This document shows positions 1 through 7,922 of a stretch of 64,000 nt of DNA, in pieces. Both the position numbers and the translations under genes were made by a program. Location: assembly GCA_014237855.1 (NCBI GenBank), contig JABACD010000012.1, positions 62,001 through 126,000 of the forward strand, written 5' to 3'. Source of the DNA: Planctomycetota bacterium. GTDB taxonomy: Bacteria > Planctomycetota > UBA1135 > GCA-002686595. The notes under the pieces were generated by a model. The model was not told the DNA's origin. It worked only from the letters and a program-made list of their open reading frames with translations, and did no database searches. Each line of letters opens with the position of its first letter. The stretch's first letter is position 1.

Positions 1-531
1 GACCTGAACCGGGCCGGCAATGGCCTGGCGGTGATCGAGGCCACGCCTGTACAGGTCGCGAGGGCGGTTGCTGGACTCGCGACTGGGAAGCTCCCTTCCA
101 TGCGCCTGGTGCGCCGGATCGGCGATGATCTTGTTCCGCTGGAGTACGAGGAGGTGCCGCTCCCCGAAGAGGCCCTCCAGGTGGTTCGTGAGGGCATGGT
201 CGGGGTCATCAATGAGGGCTCTGCGACGGACAAGGGCCTGGGAGCTGAGCTGCTGGGCTTTCAGGTCGCCGGAAAGACTGGAAGCGCTGACTACCGACCG
301 ATGACATCCGGGTACCTGGCCCAGCTGCGAGTACCTGGGGGCTTCAAGGCTCCCCAGATGCGCAAGCACACCTGGTTCGTCGGCTACTTCCCTGCAGAGA
401 ACCCAACTCAGGTGATCGTGGTCTACTGCCATGACATCGGTGTGACGGCGAGTCGAAGTGCTGTGCATGTGGCCGCTCAGTTCCTACGGAGCCCGGAAGT
501 CCAGGCCTACGTCAGGGGAGCGCTGCGATGA
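1..531 (+). CDS. mrdA: Penicillin-binding protein 2, C-terminal part (5' end outside window)
   Basis: This is the 3' end of a class B penicillin-binding protein, the transpeptidase that cross-links peptidoglycan during side-wall elongation. The frame is open from base 1 and ends in TGA at 529-531, giving 176 visible residues. It shows the GxG..TPxQ stretch that usually precedes the last transpeptidase motif, then the KTG active-site triad at 274-282 in the context AGKTGSA, and a WFVGYFP segment typical of the end of the fold. The SxxK and SxN motifs lie upstream of the window. The stop overlaps the rodA start by four bases (ATGA), the usual mrdA-mrdB arrangement, which supports PBP2 over FtsI or another class B PBP. 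Confidence 0.9.
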   Translation, partial: DLNRAGNGLAVIEATPVQVARAVAGLATGKLPSMRLVRRIGDDLVPLEYEEVPLPEEALQVVREGMVGVINEGSATDKGLGAELLGFQVAGKTGSADYRPMTSGYLAQLRVPGGFKAPQMRKHTWFVGYFPAENPTQVIVVYCHDIGVTASRSAVHVAAQFLRSPEVQAYVRGALR

Positions 532-1736
532 GTCGGCGCAACGCCATGCGGCGCCCCAGCTCATTCTCACCCTCGAGGGGGATGCTCTCGGTGCACTGGG
601 TGCGCTGGCAGGAGATGGGCTGGCACACCCTCTTCATCGGGCTCGTGCTCCTGGGAATCGGCTTGCTGTTCCTGGCGGAGATGGCGGCGGCTGACGAGTT
701 CCACGAACGCTCAGGAATCCGGCTTGAGAGCCATGTCCAGAAGTTGATCGTGGCCGCGCCTTGCCTGATCATCGGAATCCTGGCGCGTCCGAACTGGCTC
801 AGGAGACACGCCTGGCTGATCTATCTGGCAAGCCTGGTACTCCTCGCCCTCGTGCCGCTCATCGGTGATGAGCGCAACAATGCGAGGCGCTGGATCGAGA
901 CGCCGGTGTTCGATATTCAGCCATCGGAGTTCGCCAAGCTGGCAATCATCCTCGTGCTGGCGCGAGTGCTCTGCCGGAACCGCCTGCACAAGGTCGGAGA
1001 TTGGGTGCCCCCGATTGCGCTCGCAATCGTGCCCATGGGGCTGGTGGTCTTACAGCCCGACCTGGGCACAGCGCTGACGATCATCCCCATCACCCTGGGG
1101 ATGCTCTATCTCGCTGGCGCACGTGGTTGGTTCCTCGTTCTTCTCCTCGCTGTCGGGGCCGGAGCGAGTGTGCTGGCCTATCAGTTCGAGTTCGGCGTCA
1201 AGAACTACCAGCTCGAGCGAATTGACACCTGGTACGAGTCGATCGGAGCGGAGGAGCTGATCGATGGCCGGCACGGCCCAGGCTTTCACTCCTATCACTC
1301 GCGGATGTCCGTCGGCCAGGGTCACTGGCGTGGTCGCGGGCTGGGGCGAGGAATCGCCAATGAGGCCGGCATCCTACCTGAGCGAGAGTCGGACTCGGTC
1401 TTCGCGGTGATCGCTGGAGAGACCGGCCTGGTGGGTGCGACGGCAGTACTCCTTCTCTACGGCCTCTTGATCGTGCTCCTGATGCTCGGAGCTGGAAAGC
1501 TGAGAGACCGATTCACTCGCCTGGTCGTGGGGGGCGTCGCGATCTACTTTGCCGGCCACGTTGTTGTCCACTGCGCCGTGAACCTTGGTCTCCTACCGAT
1601 GACGGGGCTGACCCTCCCCTTGATCTCGACCGGGGGATCCTCACTGCTGGTGTCCCTGACAGCCCTCGGCTTGGCCGTGGGGCTGTCGGCGAACCAGGAG
1701 CCCTCATTGGACAGCGACGCCTTCCAGAGCTACTGA
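528..1736 (+). CDS. rodA: Rod shape-determining protein RodA (SEDS glycosyltransferase)
   Basis: A 402-residue multi-pass membrane protein of the FtsW/RodA/SpoVE family, the lipid II polymerase that works with PBP2. Family segments seen in order are QPSEFAKLA, QPDLGTAL, the loop NEAGILPERESDSVFAVIAG with its conserved acidic residues, and the C-terminal LPLISTGGSS stretch. About ten hydrophobic segments are apparent. The ATG overlaps the stop of the PBP2 gene (ATGA), so the two are translationally coupled. The pairing with PBP2 and the absence of divisome genes here favour RodA over FtsW. A strong hairpin follows the stop. Confidence 0.93.
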   Translation: MSRRNAMRRPSSFSPSRGMLSVHWVRWQEMGWHTLFIGLVLLGIGLLFLAEMAAADEFHERSGIRLESHVQKLIVAAPCLIIGILARPNWLRRHAWLIYLASLVLLALVPLIGDERNNARRWIETPVFDIQPSEFAKLAIILVLARVLCRNRLHKVGDWVPPIALAIVPMGLVVLQPDLGTALTIIPITLGMLYLAGARGWFLVLLLAVGAGASVLAYQFEFGVKNYQLERIDTWYESIGAEELIDGRHGPGFHSYHSRMSVGQGHWRGRGLGRGIANEAGILPERESDSVFAVIAGETGLVGATAVLLLYGLLIVLLMLGAGKLRDRFTRLVVGGVAIYFAGHVVVHCAVNLGLLPMTGLTLPLISTGGSSLLVSLTALGLAVGLSANQEPSLDSDAFQSY

Positions 1737-1752
1737 AGTGCACCTCAACGAG

Positions 1753-1785
1753 ACGAGGGCGATCGCCTGCAGCGATCGCCCTCGT
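1753..1785. terminator. Bidirectional hairpin terminator between rodA and the lamin-tail gene
   Basis: A perfect 13-bp inverted repeat (ACGAGGGCGATCG with its complement) and a 7-base loop lie between two converging genes, 16 bases after the rodA stop and 24 bases before the stop of the minus-strand gene. There is no clear U-tract on either side, so termination may rely on the stem or on Rho. Confidence 0.7.
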
Positions 1786-1809
1786 GTCGAATCGGTCCTC
1801 GAGCTCGAC

Positions 1810-2853
1810 CTACGGTGCGAAGGTGATGCTCAGGCCATTGCTGGTGTTGAAGTCAGCTCCCTGGCCGATGTCGCGATACCAGTACTGGAAGTTCCAGGTC
1901 TCGCCACCCATGATCATGCTCTCATTGAGTGCGCTCGTGAAGTCGAGGACTCGGGTGGCCTGGTTGGTTCCACCAGTGCTTCCGGCGGGGTTCAGGCGGG
2001 TGATCGGCGAAGATACGCACATGGCGCCGTTACCAAAGGGCACGTCCAGGGTCTGGTTAGCACCAAAGTAGAAGATCCCAAAGCCATTCGGGACATCGTT
2101 GCAGATCAGGACCGTGTCGTTGTCGGCGATTCCGCCGCTGCCGCTGTGATCCATGATCGCGCCGTTAACGCTGAAGGAGTTGGGGAATGAGACGCAGTAG
2201 CTCTCGAAGGAGGCTCCAAGGTCACACTCTGCACCCGGGGTTGCCGGGCGGGTCCCGAAGTCGCTGCCGTTCGGGCAGCGCTGGATCGAGTCGAAGTCCT
2301 TGTTGCCGTTCTCGTCCTCGTTGTACTGAGTCGTCTGACCGAGAGCGGTCAAGAGCCCCGTGTCATCACCGTCGTTGGTGTCATAGACAACCGCATCCAT
2401 GAGAGCCTTGCTGGTCGCCGCTGGCGTTCCGTTCGGCCAGTCTGTGTCGTCACCAAAGTAGAGCGCCACAGCATCTGCACCATTCTGCAGGCCGTTGCCG
2501 TTGAAGATAATCGAAGGCGTGGGCACCACTGCCGTGTTGCCCAAGAGGAAGTAGCCGTTGGCATCCGTCGAGAAACCGTCCAGGTCGAAGGCGCTGTACG
2601 AGGTGTCGCTCGAGCCGTTGAAGAACACGAGTACGAGGCCGTCGAGAGACTGGGCGCCAGCCGGATTCCAGAGTTCGACAAACTCGAGGTTGTCGGTGCC
2701 CGCGGTGTCGGCGTCGACCTCGTTGATCTGGACCTGGAAGGGGCCGGCTTCGGTGCCCTGAAGGGGCGTGGCTGTGCCGGTTGCCTGGGTGGCGAGAATG
2801 GCGGCTGCAGCCAGCGCGCTGGTGCCGATGCTCGGCGAGAAATGAGTCCTCAT
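1810..2853 (-). CDS. Secreted lamin-tail-domain protein with lineage-type C-terminal domain
   Basis: A 347-residue exported protein. Residues 1 to about 28 form a signal peptide rich in Ala and Leu. Residues about 40-180 resemble the lamin-tail (LTD) beta-sandwich: INEVDADTAGTDNLEFVELW, then LDGLVLVFFNG, then a GNGLQNGADAVALY segment. Residues about 218-347 form a second beta-rich domain containing FGIFYFG, VPFGNG, WNFQYWYRD and a terminal GLSITFAP. I know this C-terminal pattern from many secreted planctomycete proteins, where it may act in surface sorting or attachment, but its function is not established. The ATG is supported by GGAG about nine bases upstream. Paired cysteines fit an extracellular location. 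No enzymatic motif is seen. Confidence 0.8.
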   Translation of the reverse strand: MRTHFSPSIGTSALAAAAILATQATGTATPLQGTEAGPFQVQINEVDADTAGTDNLEFVELWNPAGAQSLDGLVLVFFNGSSDTSYSAFDLDGFSTDANGYFLLGNTAVVPTPSIIFNGNGLQNGADAVALYFGDDTDWPNGTPAATSKALMDAVVYDTNDGDDTGLLTALGQTTQYNEDENGNKDFDSIQRCPNGSDFGTRPATPGAECDLGASFESYCVSFPNSFSVNGAIMDHSGSGGIADNDTVLICNDVPNGFGIFYFGANQTLDVPFGNGAMCVSSPITRLNPAGSTGGTNQATRVLDFTSALNESMIMGGETWNFQYWYRDIGQGADFNTSNGLSITFAP

Positions 2854-3095
2854 GATGTATGTCTCCTGCGAAGTTTGACTGTTCTACCTATCCTGAAGGG
2901 CTCCAAGCCGGGGAGGGTCAGTAGAGAGAAGCTCGGCCGATGGGGGCTGGGCCGTGCCGGGATTGTAACGACCTTCCTGGGGAGTGGTGGCTGAATCGAA
3001 AAAGCCTGGGTGCTTGTTGGAGGCGCGGCGGGGGGCTGTCGAGCAATGGACCCTGGGGGGGCTTGGGTCCCCCGTGACTGCCTCACCGGGTTGGA

Positions 3096-4472
3096 CTACG
3101 CCCGGGCCCGGAGCCAGCGTTGCCAGAATGGATAGGCGATGATGCCCACGGCAATGACTCCTGCACCGAGAAGCGTCTGGCTGGCCTCTGCTTGCCAGAC
3201 CACGCCTACAACGAGGAAGCCCGCGAAGATGGCATAGATCAGTGGCATGGCCGGGTAGCCGAAGGAGCGGAAGGGGCGTTCGAGATCAGGGCGCTTCGCG
3301 CGAATCCAGATGAGCCCAGAGGCGATCAGTACGTGGAAGATCCACTCCACGAAGACCACCGAATCGACGAGGTACTCGGAGTCGCCAAGCATCATGTATC
3401 CAAGGGCGAGGAGGCACTGCAGCATCAACCCGAGTACTGGCGCGCCTGTAGAGGCGTGCAGCTGGGCGAAGCTCTTGAAGAACAGCTTCTCGCGAGCCAT
3501 CGCGACGTACAGCCAAGGCGTTGTCAGGATCGTGACCATGCAGACCCCGACTGCCGATACGGCCAGTGCTGCCGAGATCAGCTTGTTGCCGACCGTGCCG
3601 AGGGAGCGCTCTACGACCTCTCCAATGAAGACCTGGTTGGTTGCCAGGTAATCTATGCCGATGACGCGAATGTAGCACCAGTTGAGGAGCAGGTAGATGG
3701 CAACGACGGATAAGACTCCCCAGATCAGCGCGCGGGGTAAGTTGCGAACGGGATCCTTGATCTCCGTCGAGATGTAGGCGATCAGTGGCCATCCACCGCA
3801 GGCGAAGAGCACAGGTAGCATCGCCATGATCATCCCTTGCCAGATCGGTCGGTCGCCCTGCAGGGGGGCGGAAGCGATCACCTCGGCCTGTTCAGGTGCT
3901 GGAGTGAAGAGCAGCAGCCCTGAGATGATCAGCGTGACGCTCAGGCCGATCTTGATCAGCATGCAGCTGTTCTGAAATGTTGCACTTGCCTTGGCGCCGC
4001 ACAGGGCGATGAGGGTCATGCCGACGATCATTCCGCCGCTTACCAGGCTGTGGCTAAGGCTGCCTTCCGCGCCTACCTGGAAGTGCTGTAGCCATGAACT
4101 GCTGCCCTCCTCAACTGACAGCACCTCACCGACCATGGAGGCGCCAAAGCCTGTCATTATCGGAATGGCCCCGGTCGAGATCACCAGGAGTGAGACCCAG
4201 GCGAGGAGAAAGGACACCGGCCGACCGTAGACCTCACGGAGGTAAACGAAGGCGCCTCCAGCCTTCGGAAAGCTTGCCGACCACTCCGCAAAGGTGAAGG
4301 CTCCGCACACGGCCACCAGGCAGCCGATCGTCCAGACTGTGAGGTAGGCTGCGGTCGAGGGCACCAGGCTGGCTACCTGACTGGGAGTGAAGAAGATCCC
4401 TACTCCGAGGATCGCGCCCATGACCATCAGGCTGGCGTCGAGAAGACTCAGCTTCTTGGGCGAGGGCTGCAT
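3096..4472 (-). CDS. APC-superfamily amino acid permease
   Basis: A 458-residue integral membrane protein with about twelve hydrophobic segments. The N-terminal GAILGVGIFFTPS is the glycine-rich first-helix motif of the amino acid-polyamine-organocation family, and FPKAGGAFVYLREVYG matches the conserved helix 2-3 segment. It probably imports or exchanges an amino acid across the inner membrane; substrate cannot be told. Its ATG lies eight bases after the stop of the sulfatase-like gene, with AGGA as ribosome binding site, so it is the last gene of a minus-strand operon with the sulfatase-like protein and probably the TPR glycosyltransferase. Confidence 0.88.
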   Translation of the reverse strand: MQPSPKKLSLLDASLMVMGAILGVGIFFTPSQVASLVPSTAAYLTVWTIGCLVAVCGAFTFAEWSASFPKAGGAFVYLREVYGRPVSFLLAWVSLLVISTGAIPIMTGFGASMVGEVLSVEEGSSSWLQHFQVGAEGSLSHSLVSGGMIVGMTLIALCGAKASATFQNSCMLIKIGLSVTLIISGLLLFTPAPEQAEVIASAPLQGDRPIWQGMIMAMLPVLFACGGWPLIAYISTEIKDPVRNLPRALIWGVLSVVAIYLLLNWCYIRVIGIDYLATNQVFIGEVVERSLGTVGNKLISAALAVSAVGVCMVTILTTPWLYVAMAREKLFFKSFAQLHASTGAPVLGLMLQCLLALGYMMLGDSEYLVDSVVFVEWIFHVLIASGLIWIRAKRPDLERPFRSFGYPAMPLIYAIFAGFLVVGVVWQAEASQTLLGAGVIAVGIIAYPFWQRWLRARA

Positions 4473-4480
4473 GGATCGTC

Positions 4481-5935
4481 CTAGTCGTCCTCGCCCTCTT
4501 CCCTACCGCTATATCCGAGGGACTCGATGCTCTCCAGGTACTTGTTGATCGTCGAGGGCGCCATGTCCTTGACCTCTGGGGTCGAGATTGTCTGGGCTCT
4601 CAGGGCCAGGTCGTTTGTGAAGCGCCGTAGTTCCTGGGAGAGTTCCTGTGTGATCTGTGGGCTTGAACGCGAGATATCGTGGCGCTCGAGCGGATCCTCG
4701 ACGATGTCGTAGAGTTCGACTGCATCGGGGCCTTGCTTGGCCTGATCGACAATCAGGTTGTAGCGCTCAGTTCGCCAGGACATCTTCTCCGCGCCGTAGA
4801 GAGTCCCCTGGCTGAAGGCTGCTGGAATGCGGCGCGGAGTCTCGCCTTGCAGGTCCCCGGTCAGCGACTTGCCCTCAAAGCTCGGGGCGTAGTCGATGCC
4901 CGATAGCTCGAAGAGTGTGGGCATGATGTCGATTGTCCGAACCAGTCGATCAACGACGTGGGTTGGGCCAGCTCCAGAGCTTGGTGTACGTACGATGAGC
5001 GGAATGTGAACGAGCTCGTTGTAGAGGGTGTGTCCATGTTCGAACCCACCGTGCTCCCAGAACTCCTCGCCGTGATCGGAGGTGAGTACCAGGGTTGTCT
5101 TGTCCCACCTCCCGAGCTCCTTCAGTCCGTCCACGAGTCTTCCGATGGCAAGATCCACGAAGGCCAGCTCACCCTGGTACAGACCCCTGATGTACTCAAG
5201 GTCTACCTCGGTCGGTGAAGTCTCGTCGTCCTGTTGCAGCTGAATGCACTCTCGCATGGAGAGCGGCGGGGCTGGCTCGCGCCGATCCCCGACGAAGGGG
5301 GCCACGTAGCCATCCGGCGGGTCGTAGTCCAGATGCACATCGAACAGATGCACGAGCAGGAAGATGTCGTCTGCAGGGCGCTCTGAGACGGCGGTCAGGG
5401 CGTCATCAACCGTCTCGTCAGCGCGCCTGATTTCCTGGTTGTAGGCGTGCTGGTGGTCGAAGACCTCGAAGCCACGGCCCAGTCCGAGTAGCGGACTGAG
5501 AAAAGCGGCGTTCACAAACCCAAGCGTGCTGTAACCGGCTTCTGCGTAGACCTCGGCGGCAACTGGAAGGTCATCGGTGATGGGGGTCAGCCGCGATCTC
5601 TTTCCCAGGGCCTTGTGCATGGATGGCCAGGTCCCGGTGAGCAGGGAGGAGACCGAGGGGAGTGTCCAGCCCGATGCGGAGATGGCCTGGTCGAATCGAA
5701 CGCCTTCCGCGGCGAGACCGTCGATGTTCGGTGTGCGAGCGTCTGGTTGCCCGTAGCAGCCCAGGGCGTCCCGCCGCAGGGTATCGACGATCACGATGAC
5801 CACGAGCTCTTCATCTCCGGTGGGGGGCTTCTCTTCTGGCGGGCCGCCGCAGGAGTGCAGGCTCGTTCCGACCAGGAGCGCTAGCGGAACTGCCCAACTC
5901 AGACGGCTGGTGAGGGGCTGCTTCGAGGCATTCAT
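4481..5935 (-). CDS. Sulfatase-like lipoprotein (alkaline phosphatase superfamily) with Thr at the nucleophile site
   Basis: About 484 residues. An N-terminal signal peptide ends in a lipobox-like SLHSC, so it is probably a lipoprotein. The sulfatase fold is recognisable: IVIVDTLRRDALGCYG (metal-binding Asp), TPNIDGLAAEGVRFDQA, TSDHGEEFWEHGG (second metal site) and LVHIPLIVRTP. The segment SGWTLPSVSSLLTG sits where sulfatases carry C/S-x-P-S-R. Here the formylglycine precursor is Thr and the following Arg is Val, so this is unlikely to be a formylglycine sulfatase. It may be a phosphodiesterase, phosphotransferase or phosphonate-type hydrolase using Thr. A GTG at 5953 is an alternative start; the ATG at 5935 is preferred because it places the signal peptide close to the N-terminus. 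Confidence 0.83.
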   Translation of the reverse strand: MNASKQPLTSRLSWAVPLALLVGTSLHSCGGPPEEKPPTGDEELVVIVIVDTLRRDALGCYGQPDARTPNIDGLAAEGVRFDQAISASGWTLPSVSSLLTGTWPSMHKALGKRSRLTPITDDLPVAAEVYAEAGYSTLGFVNAAFLSPLLGLGRGFEVFDHQHAYNQEIRRADETVDDALTAVSERPADDIFLLVHLFDVHLDYDPPDGYVAPFVGDRREPAPPLSMRECIQLQQDDETSPTEVDLEYIRGLYQGELAFVDLAIGRLVDGLKELGRWDKTTLVLTSDHGEEFWEHGGFEHGHTLYNELVHIPLIVRTPSSGAGPTHVVDRLVRTIDIMPTLFELSGIDYAPSFEGKSLTGDLQGETPRRIPAAFSQGTLYGAEKMSWRTERYNLIVDQAKQGPDAVELYDIVEDPLERHDISRSSPQITQELSQELRRFTNDLALRAQTISTPEVKDMAPSTINKYLESIESLGYSGREEGEDD

Positions 5936-5971
5936 TGGCGAGATTCTATCCACTGATTGAGCTGCAGTTGT

Positions 5972-7831
5972 TCACTCGGTTCGGAAAGGTCGCCCTGCGT
6001 GGTAAAGCAACCGTCTCCGCTCTATCTCACTCGCCAGTCGTGAGTTCCCAAGGGAGCTGGCGGCCTTGACAGCGCTGCGAGCGACTTCTTCTGCTTCTGC
6101 GAAGTTGCCTGATTCCGCCAGGGCCGCTGCCAGGGTGTCCAGGTGGCGTGGGAGTCTGAATCCGGAGAGCTCGTTCAGCTGCCGGGCCAGACTGAGAGCG
6201 CTGATACCGTCACGAAGCCCATCATCGGCAGAGGTCGAGAGTGTCCAGGACAGGAGCATGATGGGGCGTTCCCAGTTCGGCTTGATCTCCAGGGCGGCTC
6301 GATATTGGACCAGGCTCTCTCTTGCTCGGCCGTTTGCAGCGAGTGAGAACGCATAGTTGAAGCGAATGTTCTCGTCCTCTGGGTTGTTGCGCGCTGCACT
6401 GGCGTAGCGCTCGAGGGCACCTGCGGTATCGCCCCGCTCGAACAACAGGTTTCCATGATTGAAGCTGGCCTTGCCGTGCTGTGGATCGAGCTCGAGGGCG
6501 CGCAAGAAGGCCGCTTCGGCTCCCGCCAGATCGCCTCCGTCCTTGAGCGCCGTGCCCAGGTGATTCCATGCTCTGGGGTTGTTGGGGCGCTTGGCCACCG
6601 TGTCCTGCCAGAGCGCGACTCGCGAGCTGTAGTCTCGGTTGCGCTCCACTGTCTTCCACGACAGCAAGCCCGCGACACACAGGACGGTGACCGGTGCAAG
6701 CCAGGGCAGTGCTCTCCAGCTGGACCCGAGACGCTGGTGTATCCAGAGAACGGCCAGGGCAATCAGGGGTGCCAGGGGCAGGTACATACGGTGCTCGGCT
6801 ATCAACTCGCCCGCCAGCGGAATCACGCTCGAGGTAGGGGCGAGCAGGGCGAAGAAGCAAAGACCGAGCAAGCCTCCGATCTTGCCCCGCACGAAGGCCC
6901 AGATTGAAGCGCCCAGGCCAAGCGCGAGTAGGGCGGTCTCGAAGCTGACCTCGGACCAGTCACGCACGACCTCGGTACCGTGATAGTCGAAGGCGAAGGG
7001 AGCGCCCAGGCCGCTCAGCTTCAAGTAGGACGAGATGGAGACCATCTGCGTTCGCAGATAGTCCATGCCATCGATGACATCTGTGTGCCCATAACCCACT
7101 GAATCACCACGGTCTCCAGTGAGCACACACCAGGCGAGCAGGACCCAGGTGGTGGCCAGGCCAGCATAGAGAGTGGTGCGGGCCTTCAGGGCGGCTACAA
7201 AGCCTCGCGCTCCGAACTGACGATCAAATGCCAGGACCACCAGCGGCAGTGAGACGGCCACTTCCTTGCTGGCCATGGCGGCGGCTGCAGAGATCCAGCA
7301 GCCAGCCGTCCAGGCCTTGCTCGCGTCTTGCTCGAAGGAGCGCAGGGCGCAGTAGAGCGCAAGCAAGTAGAACAAACCCATCATCGACCCGTTGCGATAG
7401 ACAACATGGTTGAGGGTGTCGGTTTGCAGGGGGTGCACCATCCAGAGGAGCGCGATGGTCAGCGCCAACCCAAGAGCAGACTCGGCACAATCACTGCGCA
7501 GGAGGGCCCTACGACACACCCCAAGGAGAGCAAGGGCGCCCAGGACCAGCGTGCCGATGTTGAACAGGTGGTAGCCGAGAACCTCCCGGCCTCCGATCGC
7601 GTAGTTCAGCGCCAGGGAAAAGGAAACCAGGGGACGGCCGCTGGATCCGGCTCCAGGCGGAGCACCGAATGAACGTGAGAGGGGCCAGAGTGCCTCGATA
7701 AAGGGATTCTCGAGGATCGATGGCCTGTCGTCGAAGACAAAGGGGCTCTGGAGCGTGTTTGCATAGATGCAAAAACCAGTGGCTACCAGAATCAAGGCGG
7801 CGAGCAGGCGCCTCTTGGCATCGCTTCCCAT
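5972..7831 (-). CDS. TMTC-like GT-C membrane glycosyltransferase with C-terminal TPR repeats
   Basis: About 619 residues from an ATG at 7831; an upstream in-frame start at 7942 would add a non-conserved leader. The N-terminal half is polytopic with about ten membrane segments and begins with NTLQSPFVFDDRPSI, whose Asp pair in the first periplasmic loop is characteristic of GT-C enzymes such as TMTC/PMT O-mannosyltransferases. HPLQTDTLNHVVYRNGSMM matches the next conserved TMTC loop. The C-terminal third holds about three to four TPR units (for example NPRAWNHLGTALKDGGDLAG). It probably transfers a sugar from a lipid carrier to protein outside the inner membrane. It lies upstream of the sulfatase-like gene on the same strand with 36 bases between them. 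Confidence 0.75.
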   Translation of the reverse strand: MGSDAKRRLLAALILVATGFCIYANTLQSPFVFDDRPSILENPFIEALWPLSRSFGAPPGAGSSGRPLVSFSLALNYAIGGREVLGYHLFNIGTLVLGALALLGVCRRALLRSDCAESALGLALTIALLWMVHPLQTDTLNHVVYRNGSMMGLFYLLALYCALRSFEQDASKAWTAGCWISAAAAMASKEVAVSLPLVVLAFDRQFGARGFVAALKARTTLYAGLATTWVLLAWCVLTGDRGDSVGYGHTDVIDGMDYLRTQMVSISSYLKLSGLGAPFAFDYHGTEVVRDWSEVSFETALLALGLGASIWAFVRGKIGGLLGLCFFALLAPTSSVIPLAGELIAEHRMYLPLAPLIALAVLWIHQRLGSSWRALPWLAPVTVLCVAGLLSWKTVERNRDYSSRVALWQDTVAKRPNNPRAWNHLGTALKDGGDLAGAEAAFLRALELDPQHGKASFNHGNLLFERGDTAGALERYASAARNNPEDENIRFNYAFSLAANGRARESLVQYRAALEIKPNWERPIMLLSWTLSTSADDGLRDGISALSLARQLNELSGFRLPRHLDTLAAALAESGNFAEAEEVARSAVKAASSLGNSRLASEIERRRLLYHAGRPFRTE

Positions 7832-7922
7832 TTGCGTACTGTATCGTCCCGGACGGCAAGAAGTAGAACTTCCAGACAGTAGAGAGGGCCAGTCTGTAGG
7901 CCAGGGCCGAGCAGTGAAGTCG

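Noticed and set aside
1738..2190. Plus-strand frame of 150 codons opposite the lamin-tail gene
   Set aside because: Antisense shadow of a gene with signal peptide and recognisable domains, and it starts just before the terminator hairpin.
2850..3086. Minus-strand frame of 78 codons upstream of the lamin-tail gene
   Set aside because: Proline/arginine-rich chance frame in a promoter region with no ribosome binding site or domain.
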